From positions 2,239,811-2,303,810 of the forward strand of contig VZQC01003035.1 of assembly GCA_009823505.1 (NCBI GenBank): DNA of 64,000 nt, in the 5' to 3' direction. Below the pieces are notes generated by a model. It did not search any database. It saw only the letters and a program-made list of their open reading frames with translations, and was not told the DNA's origin. Position 1 is the first letter of the stretch. Each line of letters starts with the position of its first letter. Positions 26,101-37,634 of the stretch are shown in pieces. Both the position numbers and the translations under genes were made by a program. This stretch comes from Rhizomys pruinosus. Taxonomy: Eukaryota; Chordata; Mammalia; Rodentia; Spalacidae.

Positions 26101-29100
26101 CATGTCTGACACAGCAGGGACTGACAGAGTGGTCACATCTGAGACAGTAGGGATTCAGACAGAGGACACATATGAAACAAACAGGACTGAGACAGCGGAC
26201 ATATATGAGACAACAGGGACTGAGACAGTGGATATGTCTGAGACCACAGGGACTGATACAGTGGATATGTCTGAGAACACAGCGACTGAGACAGTGCACA
26301 TGTCTGAAACAACAGGGACTGAGACAGTGGACATGTCTGAGACAACAGGGACTGAGAGAGTGGACATGTCTGAGACAACACATATCCAAGAAAACAGGGT
26401 CTGAGAAAATCGACATGTCTGAGATAACAGGGAATGAGTCAGTGGACATGTGTGAAAGAACTGAGAATGAGAAACTGGTCATGTCTGAGACAACAGGGTT
26501 CTAGACAGTTGAGAACTCTGAGACAATAGATACTTAGATAGTTGAGATGTCTTCACCAGTGAACAAGTCCTGTCTGTGATGACAGCGACTGAGTCAGTGG
26601 TCACATGTGAGACAACAGGCAATGAGAGAGTGGACAGATCTGAGATGACCAGGACTGAGACAGTGGATATATCAGAGACAACAGGGACTGACACACTGTA
26701 CATATCTGGGACAACAGGGCCTGACACATGGATATGTCTGAGACATCCAGGACTCAGACTTCGGACATGTCTGAGACAACAGGGACTGAGACAGTGGACA
26801 TGTGTGATAAAACTGAGATTCTGACAGTGGTCATGTGTGAGACAACAATGACTGAGACATTGGACACGTCGGAATAATCATGGACAGAGACAGTGGACAT
26901 GTCTGAGACCACACACATATCTGAGCTAATAGTGTCCGAGAGTATGGATATGTCTGAGACAACAGGTACTGAGACATTGGACATGTGTGAAACAACTGGG
27001 ACTGGTCATATCGGAGACACCAGGGACTGAGACAGCGGACATGTCTGAGACCACAGGGACTGACACAGTGGATATATTTGAAACAACAGAGACTGAGACA
27101 GTTTTCATGTCTGAGACAACAGGTACTGAGACCGTGGACATGTCTGATACAACTGAGAATATGAGCGTGTTCATATCGTGGACAACGGGGACTGAGACAG
27201 GTGACTTTTCTGAGATAGTAGGGATTCAGACAGAGGACACATTTGAGACAACCAGGACTGAGACAGTGGACATTTCTGAGACAACAGGGACTGAGACAGT
27301 GGTCACGTCTGAGACAGTAGGGATTCAGACAGAAGACACATTTGAGACAACCAGGACTGACACAGTGGACATATCTGAGACAACAGGGACTGAGACAGTG
27401 GACATGTCTGAAACCACAGGGAGTGACACAGTGGATATATATGAAACAACAGGGAGTGAGACAGTGGACATGTCTGAGTCAACAGGGTTTGAGACCATGG
27501 ACATATCTGAGATAACAGCGACTGAGAAAAGGGACATGGCTTGGACAACATTCACGGAGACAGACGACAAGTGTGTAAAAACAGGGAATGAGACAATGGA
27601 CATATCTGAGGCAACAGGTACTGAGACAGTGTACAAGTCTGAGTCAACCGTGTTCAAGTAAGTGGACCTGTCTGAGACAATAGATGCCGACACACTTGAC
27701 ATGTCTTAGCCAGTAGAAAAGACCTGTCTGAGATAACAGCGACTGAGACAGTGAACACATCTGAGACAACCAAGACTGAGACAGTGGACACATCTGAGAC
27801 AACAGGGATTGAGACAGTGGACAAATCTGAGACGACCAGGACTGAGACAGTGGATATATCTGAGACAACAGACACTGACACAGTGGACATATCTGAGACA
27901 ACAGGGACTGACACATGGATATGTCTGATACAACCTGGACTCAGACTTTGGGTATGTCTGATATAACAAGGACTGAGACATTGGACACCTCTGAAACAAC
28001 AGGGACTGAGACAATGGACATGTCTGAGACAACAGGGACTGAGACAGTGGACATGTGTGAAACAACTGAGATTGAGACAGTTGTCATGTGTGAGACAACA
28101 ATGACTGAGACATTGGACACGTCGGAATCATCATGGACTGAGACAGTGGACATGTCTGAGACCATACGCATATCTGAACCAACAGGGTCTAAGAGCATGG
28201 ACATGTCTGAGACAACTGAGACAAGGTACTGAGACATTGAACATGTGTGAAAAAACTGGGACTCGTCATGTCTGAGTCAACAGCGACTGAGACAGTCGAC
28301 ATGTCTGAGACCACAGGAATTGACACAGTGGATATATTTGAAACAACAGGGACTGAGACAGTGTTCATGACTGAGACAACAGGTACTGAGACAGTGGACA
28401 TGTCTGATACAACTGTGACTAAGAGCATGTTCATGTCTTGGACAACAGGGCCCTAGACAGGTGAATTGTCTGAGATAACAGGGACTTAGACAGTGGACAT
28501 GTCTGAGACCACAGGGAATGACACATTGGATATATCTGAAACAAAAGGGACTGAGATAGTGGACATGTCTGAGTCAAAAGGGGCTGAGAGAGTGGACATG
28601 TCTGAGTCAACAGGGTTTGAGACCTGGACATATCTGAGATAACAGGGACTGACACAGGGAACCTGGCTTGGAAACAGGCAGACAGATGACAAGTGTGAAA
28701 AAACAGGGAATGAGACAATGGACATATCTGAGACAACAATTACAGAGACAGTGTACAAGTCTGAGTCTACCGGCTACAAGAAAGTGGACCTGTCTAAGAC
28801 CATAGATGCTGACGCAGTTGACATGTCTTAGCCAGTAGACAATCCTGTCTGAGATAACAGCGACTGAGACAGTGGACACATCTGAGATAACCAGGAATGA
28901 GACAGTGAACATATCTGAGACAACAGGGACTGAGACAGTGGACATGTCTGAGAACACAGGTACTGGCACAGTGGATATATCTGCGACCACAGGGACTGAG
29001 ACAGTGGACATGTATGAAAAAACAGGGACTGAGACAGTGGACATATCTGAGACAACAGGGACTGAGACAGTGGACATGTCTGAGACCACAGGGACTGAGA

Positions 29101-32100
29101 CACTGAACATGTCTGAGACAACACATATCCAAGAAAACAGGGTCTGAGACCATCGGCATTTCTGAGCCAACAGGGAATGAGACAGTGGACATGTGTCAAA
29201 CAACTGAGAATGAGACACTGGTCAAGTCTTAGACAACACGGTTCTAGACAATTGTGAACTCTGATACAATATATAATTAGACATTTGAGATGTCTTCGCC
29301 AGTGGACAAGTCCTGTCTGAGATTACAGTGACTGAGTCAGTGGACACATCTGAGACAACAGAGACTGTGATAGTGGACAAATCTGAGACGACCAGGACTG
29401 AGACAATGGATATATTTGAGACAACAGGGACTGACACAGTGGACATATCTGAGACAACAGGGACTGACACATGGATATATCTGAGACCACAGGGACTGAG
29501 ACTGTGGACATGTCTGAAAAAACAGGGACTGAGTCATTGGACATGCATGAGACAACAGGGACTGAGAGAGTGGACATGTCTGAGACAACATATATCCATG
29601 AAAACAGGGTCTGATACCATCGACATGGCTGAGACAATAGGGAATGAGATAGTGGACATGTGTGAAAGAACTGAGAATGAGACACTGGTCATGTCTGAGA
29701 CAACATGTTTCTAGACAATTGACAACTCTGAGACAATATATATTTAGAAAGTTGAGATGTCTTCGCCAGTGGACAAGTCCTGTCTGAGATGACAGTGACT
29801 GAGTCAGTGGACACATCTGAGACAACAGGGACTGAGACAATGGAAAAACCTGAGCTGACCAGGACTGAGACAGTGCATATATCTGAGACAACAGGGACTG
29901 ACACATGGATATGTGTGAGACAACCGGGACTCAGGATTTGGACATGACTGAGACAACCGGGACTGAGACAGGGGACATGTCTGATATAACAGGGACTGAG
30001 ACATTGGACATGTTGGAAGTAACCGGTTCTGAGACAGTGGACATGTCTGAGACAACAGATGCTGATATAGCTGACATGTCTTACACAGTGGACAAATCTT
30101 GTCTGAGATGACAGTGACTGAGAGAGTGGACACATCTCAGACATACAGGACTGAGACTGTTGACACATTTGAGACAACCAGGACTGAGAAAGTGGACATA
30201 TCTGAGACAACAGGGACTGAGACAGTGGACATGTCTGAGACAACAGGGACTGCCACAGCGAATATCTCTGAAACAGCAGGGACTGAGACAGTGGACATGT
30301 CTGAGACCACAGGGACCGAGACAGTGGACATGTCTGTGACAACACACATACCAGAAAATACAGGGTCTGAGAGCATCAACATGTCTGAGACAACAAGGAC
30401 TGAGACTGTGGACATGTGTGAAACAACTGTGACTGAGACACTGGACATGTCGGCGACAACAGGGACTGAGACAGTGCACATGTATTAGACAACAGGGACG
30501 TAGAGCGTCTACACATCTAAGGCAATCTGGACTCAGACAGGTGACATGTCTGAAACGACAGGGACTGAGACAGTGTACATGTCTGAGACAACAGGTATTG
30601 AGACCATGGGCATGTCTGAGACAACAGGGATTGAGACCGTGGACATATCTGAGACAACAGGGTCTGAGACATTACAAATGCCTGACACAACAGGGACTGA
30701 GACAGTGGACATGTCTGAGACAAGAGGTACGGATTGTCTGAGACATCAGGGACTGATACAGTGCACAGGTCTGAGACATCGGGGACTGAGACCTTGTAGA
30801 TGTTTGAAATAACAGGGAGTGAGGCAGTGGACAGGTCTGAGACAACAGAAACTGAGACAGTGTACAAGTCTGAGTCAAACGGGTTTGAGAATGTGCACCT
30901 CTCTGCGAACAAGATCCTGACACGGCTGACATGTCTTAGCCAGTGGACAAGTCCTGTCTGAGATAACAGCGACTGAGACAGTGGACACATCTGAGACAAC
31001 CAGCACTGAGACAGTGGACACATCTGAGACAACCAGGACTGAGACATTGGACATATCTGAGACAACAGGGACTGTGACAATGGATATGTCTGAGACCACA
31101 GGGACTGACACCGTTGATATGTCTGAAACAGCAGGGACTGAGACAGTGGACATGTCTGAAACAACAGGGACTGAGACAGAGGACATGTCTGAGACAAAAC
31201 ATATCTGAGAAAACAGGGTCTGAGACCATCGACATGTCTGAGACAACAGGGAATGAGAGAGTGGACATGTGTGAAACACCTGAGAATGAGACACTGGTCA
31301 TGTCTGAGACAACATGTTTCTAGACAGTTGAGAACTCTGAGACAATAGATACTTAGACAGTTGAGATCTAGTCACCAGTGGACAAGTCCTGTCTGAGATG
31401 ACAGCTTCTGAGTCAGTGGACACATCTGAGACAAGAGGGACTGAGACAGTGGACACATTTGAGACAACCCGGACTGAGAAAGTGGACATATCTGAGACAA
31501 CAGGGACTGAGACAGTGGATATCTCTGAAACAGCAGGGACTGAGACAGTCGACATGTCTGAGACAACAGGGACTGAGAAAGTGGACATGTCTTAGACCAC
31601 ACACATATGTGAAAAATCAGGATTTGAGACCATCAACATGTCCGAGACAACAAGGACTGAGACAGTGGATATGTGTGAAACAACTCTGACTGAGACCGTG
31701 GATATGTCAGAGACAACAGGGACTGAAACAGTGTACATGTCTTGGACAACAGCGACATAGAGCATCTACACATCTAAGGCAATCTGGACTTAGACAGGTG
31801 ACATGTCTGAAACAACAGGGACTGAGACAGTGTACATGTCTGAGACAACAGGTACTGAGACCGTGGGCATGTCTGAGACAACAGGGATTGAGACCTTGGA
31901 CATGTCTGATACAACAGGGCCTGAGACATTGCAAATGCTTGAGAAACAGGGACTGAGACAGTTTACAAGTCAGAGTCAAATGAGTTTGAGAAAGTGCACC
32001 TGTCTGAGATAATAGATCCTGACACAGCTGACATGTCTTAGCCAGTGGACATGTCCTGTTTGAGATAACAGCCACTGAGACAGTGGACACATCTGAGACA

Positions 32101-32927
32101 ACAAGGAATGAGACAGTGGATATATATGAGACAATGAACATGTCTGAGACCACAGGGAATGACACAGTGGATATGTCTAAAACAGCAGGGACTGAGACAG
32201 TGGATATGTCTGAAACAACAGGGACTGAGACAGTAGATATATCAGAACAACAGTGGCTGAGAGTGCATACATAGGTGAGACAACAGGGACTGAGACAGTG
32301 GACACGTCTTAGACAACACTCACTGTTACAATAGACATGTTTGAGACAACAGGGACTGAGAGAGTGGACATGTCTGTGACAACACACATATCTGAGAAAA
32401 CAGGGTCTGAGACCATCGACATGTCCCAGACAACAGGGACTGAGACAGTGGACATGTGTGAAACGACTGTAACTGAGACAGAGGTCATGTCTGAGACAAC
32501 AGGGACTTAGAGAGTGGAAATGTCGGAGACAACAGGGACTGAGACTGCGGACATGTCTGACACAACAGGGACTTAGAGTGTGGACACATCCATGACAATC
32601 TGGACTCAGACATGTGACATGTCTGAAACAACAGGGATAGAGACAGTAGATATATCTGAAACAACAGGGAGTGAGAGAGTGTACATGTCTTAGACAACAG
32701 GTACTGAGATCGTAGACATGTCTGAGACAACTGGGAATCAGACATTGGACCTATCTGAGGCTGCAGGGACTCAGACACTGGACATATCTGACACAACCGG
32801 GACTGAGATATTAGACATGTCTGAGAGAACAGGGACTGAGACAGTGGACATGTGTGAAACAACAGGGAATGACACAGTGGACATAGCGGAGACAACAGGG
32901 ACTGAGACATTGGACTTGTCTGACAAC
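15841..32927 (+). repeat. 33-bp satellite-like tandem array, middle block
   Basis: The array resumes in direct orientation with low indel noise. Its first 1.3 kb repeat the block at 6,213-7,536. The stretch 17,150-21,655 is the clean counterpart of most of the inverted segment at 9,434-14,480. Cassettes seen repeatedly include one containing GATATATTTGAAACAACAGG with GTGTTCATGTCTGAG (near 18,290, 21,590, 22,640, 23,710, 25,850, 27,075 and 28,330), one with AAAAAACTGAGATTGAGAC, and the 18-bp half-unit CTGAGACAACACACATAT. Open frames are interrupted at nearly every 56-bp cassette. No gene is supported. The block ends where an L1-like fragment begins. Confidence 0.95.
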
Positions 32928-33108
32928 ATTTTTCTTTCTTTTTTTTTTATTGATGCTTTGTGCATTTCATACATCATTTTCCAATTCAGTTCAGGCATAT
33001 CTCCCCTTCCCTTCCCCCCCACCCCCACCCCAACCGAGATCATGCATTCTGCCATGACTGTCCTGCATATCTCTCTCAGTTTTTTTTTCATTTTTTAGCT
33101 ATAAGTGA
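32928..33108 (-). mobile_element. L1-like retrotransposon 3' end, 5'-truncated, antisense
   Basis: The array stops abruptly at GACAAC and a T-rich run follows, then TTTATTGATG, then a C-rich tract (CCCTTCCCCCCCACCCCCAC). Read on the minus strand this is a G-rich polypurine tract, about 70 bp of non-repetitive sequence, CATCAATAAA and a poly(A) tail, which is the layout expected of a LINE-1 3' untranslated end. The wording resembles muroid-rodent L1 tails as I remember them, but I could not compare it with a library. The 5' side is cut by an N at 33,109, so length and target-site duplication cannot be judged. Confidence 0.6.
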
Positions 33109-33109
33109 N
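33109..33109. other. One-base assembly gap (N)
   Basis: A single N separates the L1-like fragment from a (CA)n tract. The same AAACACACAC context follows the next N at 34,250, so the join is suspect. Confidence 0.98.

Positions 33110-33110
<1 letters not shown>

Positions 33111-33142
<32 letters not shown>
33111..33142 (+). repeat. (CA)n microsatellite
   Basis: About 16 CA dinucleotides directly follow the N. A second copy lies at 34,252-34,283 as part of the 1,141-bp duplication. Shorter (CA)n tracts occur at the start of the related segment (33,967-33,992 and 35,108-35,133). Confidence 0.95.
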
Positions 33143-33145
<3 letters not shown>

Positions 33146-33490
33146 TTGAACTGGGTATATCATGGGGATCACAACATTTCTACTTTTTCTGACCAGTGTC
33201 AGTTGTGTGTTCCCGTGGGAAAATGACCAGATTTGATGGGCTAGAGGGAACACTCTGCCTCTCCAGATGTTTCCAAACACTTGATTCCTGGGTCTTCTGG
33301 GGGCTTGAATCTCCAGAATGCCACAGGCAGCAAAGTAACATCCTGCTCATTCCAGTCTTTCAAGACAAGTGAGTTGTTTCATGTTGTCCCTGGCCTGTAG
33401 CTGCTGGTAACCAGGATTCTGAGTTCTTTTTGGACTGATGTCATAATGGTGAGGGCATTCCTGGGGTCCTCTGACCCTAGCTACTTCCTC
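33143..33490. other. Unrecognised non-satellite segment A, copy 1
   Basis: About 350 bp have no 33-bp periodicity. The segment runs from TGTTGAACTGGG to CTTCCTCACTGAG, where it flows back into the array. It is related to the diverged version A' at 33,993-34,249 and 35,134-35,486. Shared words include ACCAGTGTCA, CGTGGGAAAAT, TTTCAAGACAAGTGAG and CTTCCTCACTGAG. I do not recognise a family and see no long frame. It may be remnant flanking DNA from the origin of the array or an old interspersed element. Confidence 0.7.
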
Positions 33491-33961
33491 ACTGAGACAC
33501 CAAGGACTGTGACACTGGACATGTCTGAGAAAACAGGGACTGACACAGTGGATATCTATGAGACAACTGGGACTGAGACATGGACGTGTCTGAGACAAGA
33601 GGGAATGAGACAGTGGACATGTCTGGTACAACTGCAACTAAGAGCATCTTCCTGTCTGAGACAACGGGCACTGAGACAGGCTACAGGTCTGAGACAACAG
33701 GGACTGAGACAGTGGACATGTCTGAGACAACAGTGATTGAGACAGTGGATATGGCTGAAACAACAGGACTGAGACAGTCGACATGTTTGACACAACACAC
33801 ATAACTGAGACAAGAGGGTCTGAGACCATGGACATGTCTGAGACAACAGTGACTGAGACAGTGGATATGTGCAAAACAACAGAGACTGAGACAGTGGACA
33901 TGTCTGACACAACAGGCACTGAGACATTTAACATGTCTGAGATAGTGGACATGTTGAATTT
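33491..33961 (+). repeat. Short array block between segments A and A'
   Basis: About 470 bp of 33-bp units begin inside CACTGAGACACC and end at GACATGTTGAATTTC, just before a (CA)n tract. The block is repeated at 34,632-35,102 with one visible substitution (GTGCAAAAC here, GTGCGAAAC there). Confidence 0.85.
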
Positions 33962-33992
33962 CTCAAACACACACTCATGCACACACACACAC

Positions 33993-34249
33993 TGATGAAC
34001 TGGGTACATCAGGGGTATCACAAACTTTCTACTTTTCACTGACCAGTGTCACTTGTGTGTCCCCGTGGGAAAATTGCCAGATATGATTAGATTAGCTACA
34101 GGGCACACTCTGTGTCTCCAGAAGTTTCCAAACACTGGATTCGTTTGTCTTCTGGAGCCTGAGCCTCCAGAATGTCGCAAGCAGGAAAGGAACATCCTTC
34201 TCGGTCCAATCTTTCAAGACAAGTGAGGTGTTTCAGTTTGCCACTGGCC
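33993..34249. other. Segment A', copy 1, cut off by a gap
   Basis: This is a diverged paralogue of segment A, preceded by a (CA)n-like tract. It stops at CCACTGGCC before the N at 34,250. Its natural continuation (TCTAGGTGCTGG) appears only at 35,391, after the duplicated block. Confidence 0.75.
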
Positions 34250-34250
34250 N

Positions 34251-34286
<36 letters not shown>

Positions 34287-35390
34287 TTGAACTGGGTATA
34301 TCATGGGGATCACAACATTTCTACTTTTTCTGACCAGTGTCAGTTGTGTGTTCCCGTGGGAAAATGACCAGATTTGATGGGCTAGAGGGAACACTCTGCC
34401 TCTCCAGATGTTTCCAAACACTTGATTCCTGGGTCTTCTGGGGGCTTGAATCTCCAGAATGCCGCAGGCAGCAAAGTAACATCCTGCTCATTCCAGTCTT
34501 TCAAGACAAGTGAGTTGTTTCATGTTGTCCCTGGCCTGTAGCTGCTGGTAACCAGGATTCTGAGTTCTTTTTGGACTGATGTCATAATGGTGAGGGCATT
34601 CCTGGGGTCCTCTGACCCTAGCTACTTCCTCACTGAGACACCAAGGACTGTGACACTGGACATGTCTGAGAAAACAGGGACTGACACAGTGGATATCTAT
34701 GAGACAACTGGGACTGAGACATGGACGTGTCTGAGACAAGAGGGAATGAGACAGTGGACATGTCTGGTACAACTGCAACTAAGAGCATCTTCCTGTCTGA
34801 GACAACGGGCACTGAGACAGGCTACAGGTCTGAGACAACAGGGACTGAGACAGTGGACATGTCTGAGACAACAGTGATTGAGACAGTGGATATGGCTGAA
34901 ACAACAGGACTGAGACAGTCGACATGTTTGACACAACACACATAACTGAGACAAGAGGGTCTGAGACCATGGACATGTCTGAGACAACAGTGACTGAGAC
35001 AGTGGATATGTGCGAAACAACAGAGACTGAGACAGTGGACATGTCTGACACAACAGGCACTGAGACATTTAACATGTCTGAGATAGTGGACATGTTGAAT
35101 TTCTCAAACACACACTCATGCACACACACACACTGATGAACTGGGTACATCAGGGGTATCACAAACTTTCTACTTTTCACTGACCAGTGTCACTTGTGTG
35201 TCCCCGTGGGAAAATTGCCAGATATGATTAGATTAGCTACAGGGCACACTCTGTGTCTCCAGAAGTTTCCAAACACTGGATTCGTTTGTCTTCTGGAGCC
35301 TGAGCCTCCAGAATGTCGCAAGCAGGAAAGGAACATCCTTCTCGGTCCAATCTTTCAAGACAAGTGAGGTGTTTCAGTTTGCCACTGGCC
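34250..35390 (+). repeat. 1,141-bp near-perfect duplication of 33,109-34,249
   Basis: The block from N through (CA)n, segment A, a short array and most of segment A' is repeated with offset 1,141. I see only about two or three substitutions, for example GCCACAGGC near 33,319 against GCCGCAGGC near 34,460. Each copy begins with a single N. Removing it joins CCACTGGCC to TCTAGGTGCT and restores an uninterrupted segment A'. This is best read as an unmerged contig overlap or haplotig. A genuine tandem duplication is less likely. Confidence 0.8.
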
Positions 35391-35486
35391 TCTAGGTGCT
35401 GGTAATCAGGATTATGAGTTATTTTTCAACTGATGTCGTAAAGGTGAGGTCATTTCCTGGGGTCCTGTTACCCTAGTGTCTTCCTC
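35134..35486. other. Segment A', complete copy
   Basis: This is a full-length version of the A-related non-satellite segment, following a (CA)n tract at 35,108-35,133 and ending CTTCCTCACTGAG, where the 33-bp array resumes. Compared with segment A it has many substitutions across its whole length (for example GGTACATCAGGGG against GGTATATCATGGG). The A/A' split is therefore much older than the 1,141-bp duplication. Confidence 0.7.
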
Positions 35487-36269
35487 ACTGAGTCAACAGG
35501 GGCTGAGACAGTCAACATGTCTGAGACAACAGGGACTAACACAGTGAATATGTCTGAGACTACCAGAACTGAGACTTTGGACATGTCTGAGACAAGAAGG
35601 AATGAGACAGTGGACATGTCTGATACAACAGCCACTAAGAGCTTGCTCCTGTCTGAGACAACAGGGATTGAGAAAGGCAACAGGTCTGAAACAACAGGGA
35701 TTGAGACTGTAGATATATATGAAACAACAGGGACTGAGAGAGTGGACATGTCTGAGACAACAGTGACTGAGAGAGTGGACATGTCTGAGACAACAGGGAC
35801 TGAGACAGTGGACATGTCTGAAACATCAGGGACTTAGACAGTGAAAATGGTTGAAACAACACACGTATCTGAGACAACAGGTTCTGAGACCATGGGCATA
35901 TCTGAGACAACAGGGACTGAGACAGTGGATATGTGTGAAACAACAGGGACTGAGACAGTGGACGTGTCTGAGACAACAGGGACTGAGACAGTGGACACGT
36001 ATGAGAAAACTGGGTTCGACACAGAGGACATGTCTGAGACAACAGAGAGAGAAGGTGGACACATCTGAGTCAACTCGGTTCGATACAGTGGACAGGTCTG
36101 CGACAATAGAGACTGAGACAGTTGACATGCCCTCGCCTGTGGAGAAGTCCTGGATGAGAAGACAGGGACTGAGACAGTGGACACACTTGAGACAACAGGG
36201 AATGAAACAGTGGACACATATTAGATAAACAGGACTGAGACAGTTGACATATCTGAGACAACAGGAACT

Positions 36270-37634
36270 GTGACAGTGGAAATATCAGAAAGAACAGGGA
36301 GTGATAAAGTGGACATATCTGAGACAACAGGGACTAAGACAGTGGACATGTCTGAGACAACAGGGACTGAGAGAGTGAACATGTCTGAGACAACACACAT
36401 ATCTGAGAAAACAGGGTCTGAGACAGTCGACATGTCTGAGACAACAGGGAATGAGACAGTGGACATGTGTGAAAAAACTGTGACTGAGACAGTGGTCATG
36501 TCTGATGCAACAGAGACTGAGACATTGGACAAGTCTAACACAACAGTGACTCAGAGAGTGGACATGTCTGAAACAACAGGTAATGAGACAGTGGACGTGT
36601 CTGATACAACAGGGTCTGAGAGAATGGATATATCTGTGACAACACACATATCTGAGACAACATGGTCTGAGACCATGAGCATGTCTGAGAAAAAAGGGAC
36701 TGAGAAAGTATACATGTGTGAAACAACTGGGACTGAGACAGTGGTAATATCTGATACAACAGGGTCTGAGACAATGGATATATCTGTGACAACACACATA
36801 TCTGAGACAACATGGTCTGAGACCATGAGCATGTCTGAGAAAAAAGGGACTGAGAAAGTATACATGTGTGAAACAACTGGGACTGAGACAGTGGTAATAT
36901 CTGATACAACAGGGTCTGAGACAATGGATATATCTGTGACAACACACATATCTGAGACAACATGGTCTGAGACCATGAGCATGTCTGAGAAAAAAGGGAC
37001 TGAGAAAGTATACATGTGTGAAACAACTGGGACTGAGACAGTGGTAATATCTGATACAACAGGGTCTGAGACAATGGATATATCTGTGACAACACACATA
37101 TCTGAGACAACATGGTCTGAGACCATGAGCATGTCTGAGAAAAAAGGGACTGAGAAAGTATACATGTGTGAAACAACTGGGACTGAGACAGTGGTAATAT
37201 CTGATACAACAGGGTCTGAGACAATGGATATATCTGTGACAACACACATATCTGAGACAACATGGTCTGAGACCATGAGCATGTCTGAGAAAAAAGGGAC
37301 TGAGAAAGTATACATGTGTGAAACAACTGGGACTGAGACAGTGGTCATATCTGATACAACAGGGACTGAGACATTGGACACGTTGGAGATAACAGGTTCT
37401 GAAACATTGGACATGTCTGAGACAACACACATATCTAATAAACAGGGTCTGAGACCATCAACATGTCTGAGACCACAAGGACTGAGACACTGGACATGTG
37501 AAACAACTGTGACAGAGGCAATGGACATATGTGAGACAACAAGGACTGAGAGAGTGTACAAGGTTAAGTCAACCGGATTTGAGAAACTGGACCTCTCTGA
37601 GACAATAGATGCTGACACAGTTGACATGTGTTAA
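36270..37634 (+). other. Longest open frame (454 codons); repeat-derived, not called as a gene
   Basis: The frame reads as 11-residue repeats of the MSETTGTETVD type, rich in Thr, Ser and Glu. It is long only because five copies of a 150-bp (50-codon) block inside it preserve the frame. It starts at an ordinary unit ATG (GACA-ATG-like context), has no signal peptide or non-repetitive domain, and ends at the next 56-bp cassette with VDMC then a stop. The reverse strand is open over nearly the same stretch in two other frames (381 and 358 codons), which argues against coding selection. A mucin-like product cannot be excluded from sequence alone but is unlikely. Confidence 0.85.
36601..37350 (+). 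repeat. Five tandem copies of a 150-bp higher-order repeat
   Basis: Copies start at 36,601, 36,751, 36,901, 37,051 and 37,201. Each is four 33-bp units plus one 18-bp half-unit (CTGTGACAACACACATAT), in the order 33, 18, 33, 33, 33. Copies are identical by eye except for GAGAGAATGG in copy 1 and GTGGTCATAT at the end of copy 5. The rest of the array has many differences between neighbours, so this is a very recent expansion or homogenisation. Single diverged relatives occur near 18,790, 38,140, 47,940 and 52,800. Confidence 0.92.

Noticed and set aside
32718..33098. 126-codon frame ending in a hydrophobic tail
   Set aside because: It runs from array units into the antisense L1-like fragment, so the tail is translated poly-T and C-rich DNA.
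33446..33736. 96-codon frame starting in segment A, duplicated at 34,587-34,877
   Set aside because: It spans the segment A to array junction and is present twice only because of the 1,141-bp duplication. No recognisable domain.
36270..37634. Possible mucin-like Ser/Thr-rich protein of 454 residues
   Set aside because: It is repeat-only, with no signal peptide, start context, splice signals or non-repeat domain. Overlapping reverse-strand frames are equally open, and a stop plus frameshift cassette follows directly.
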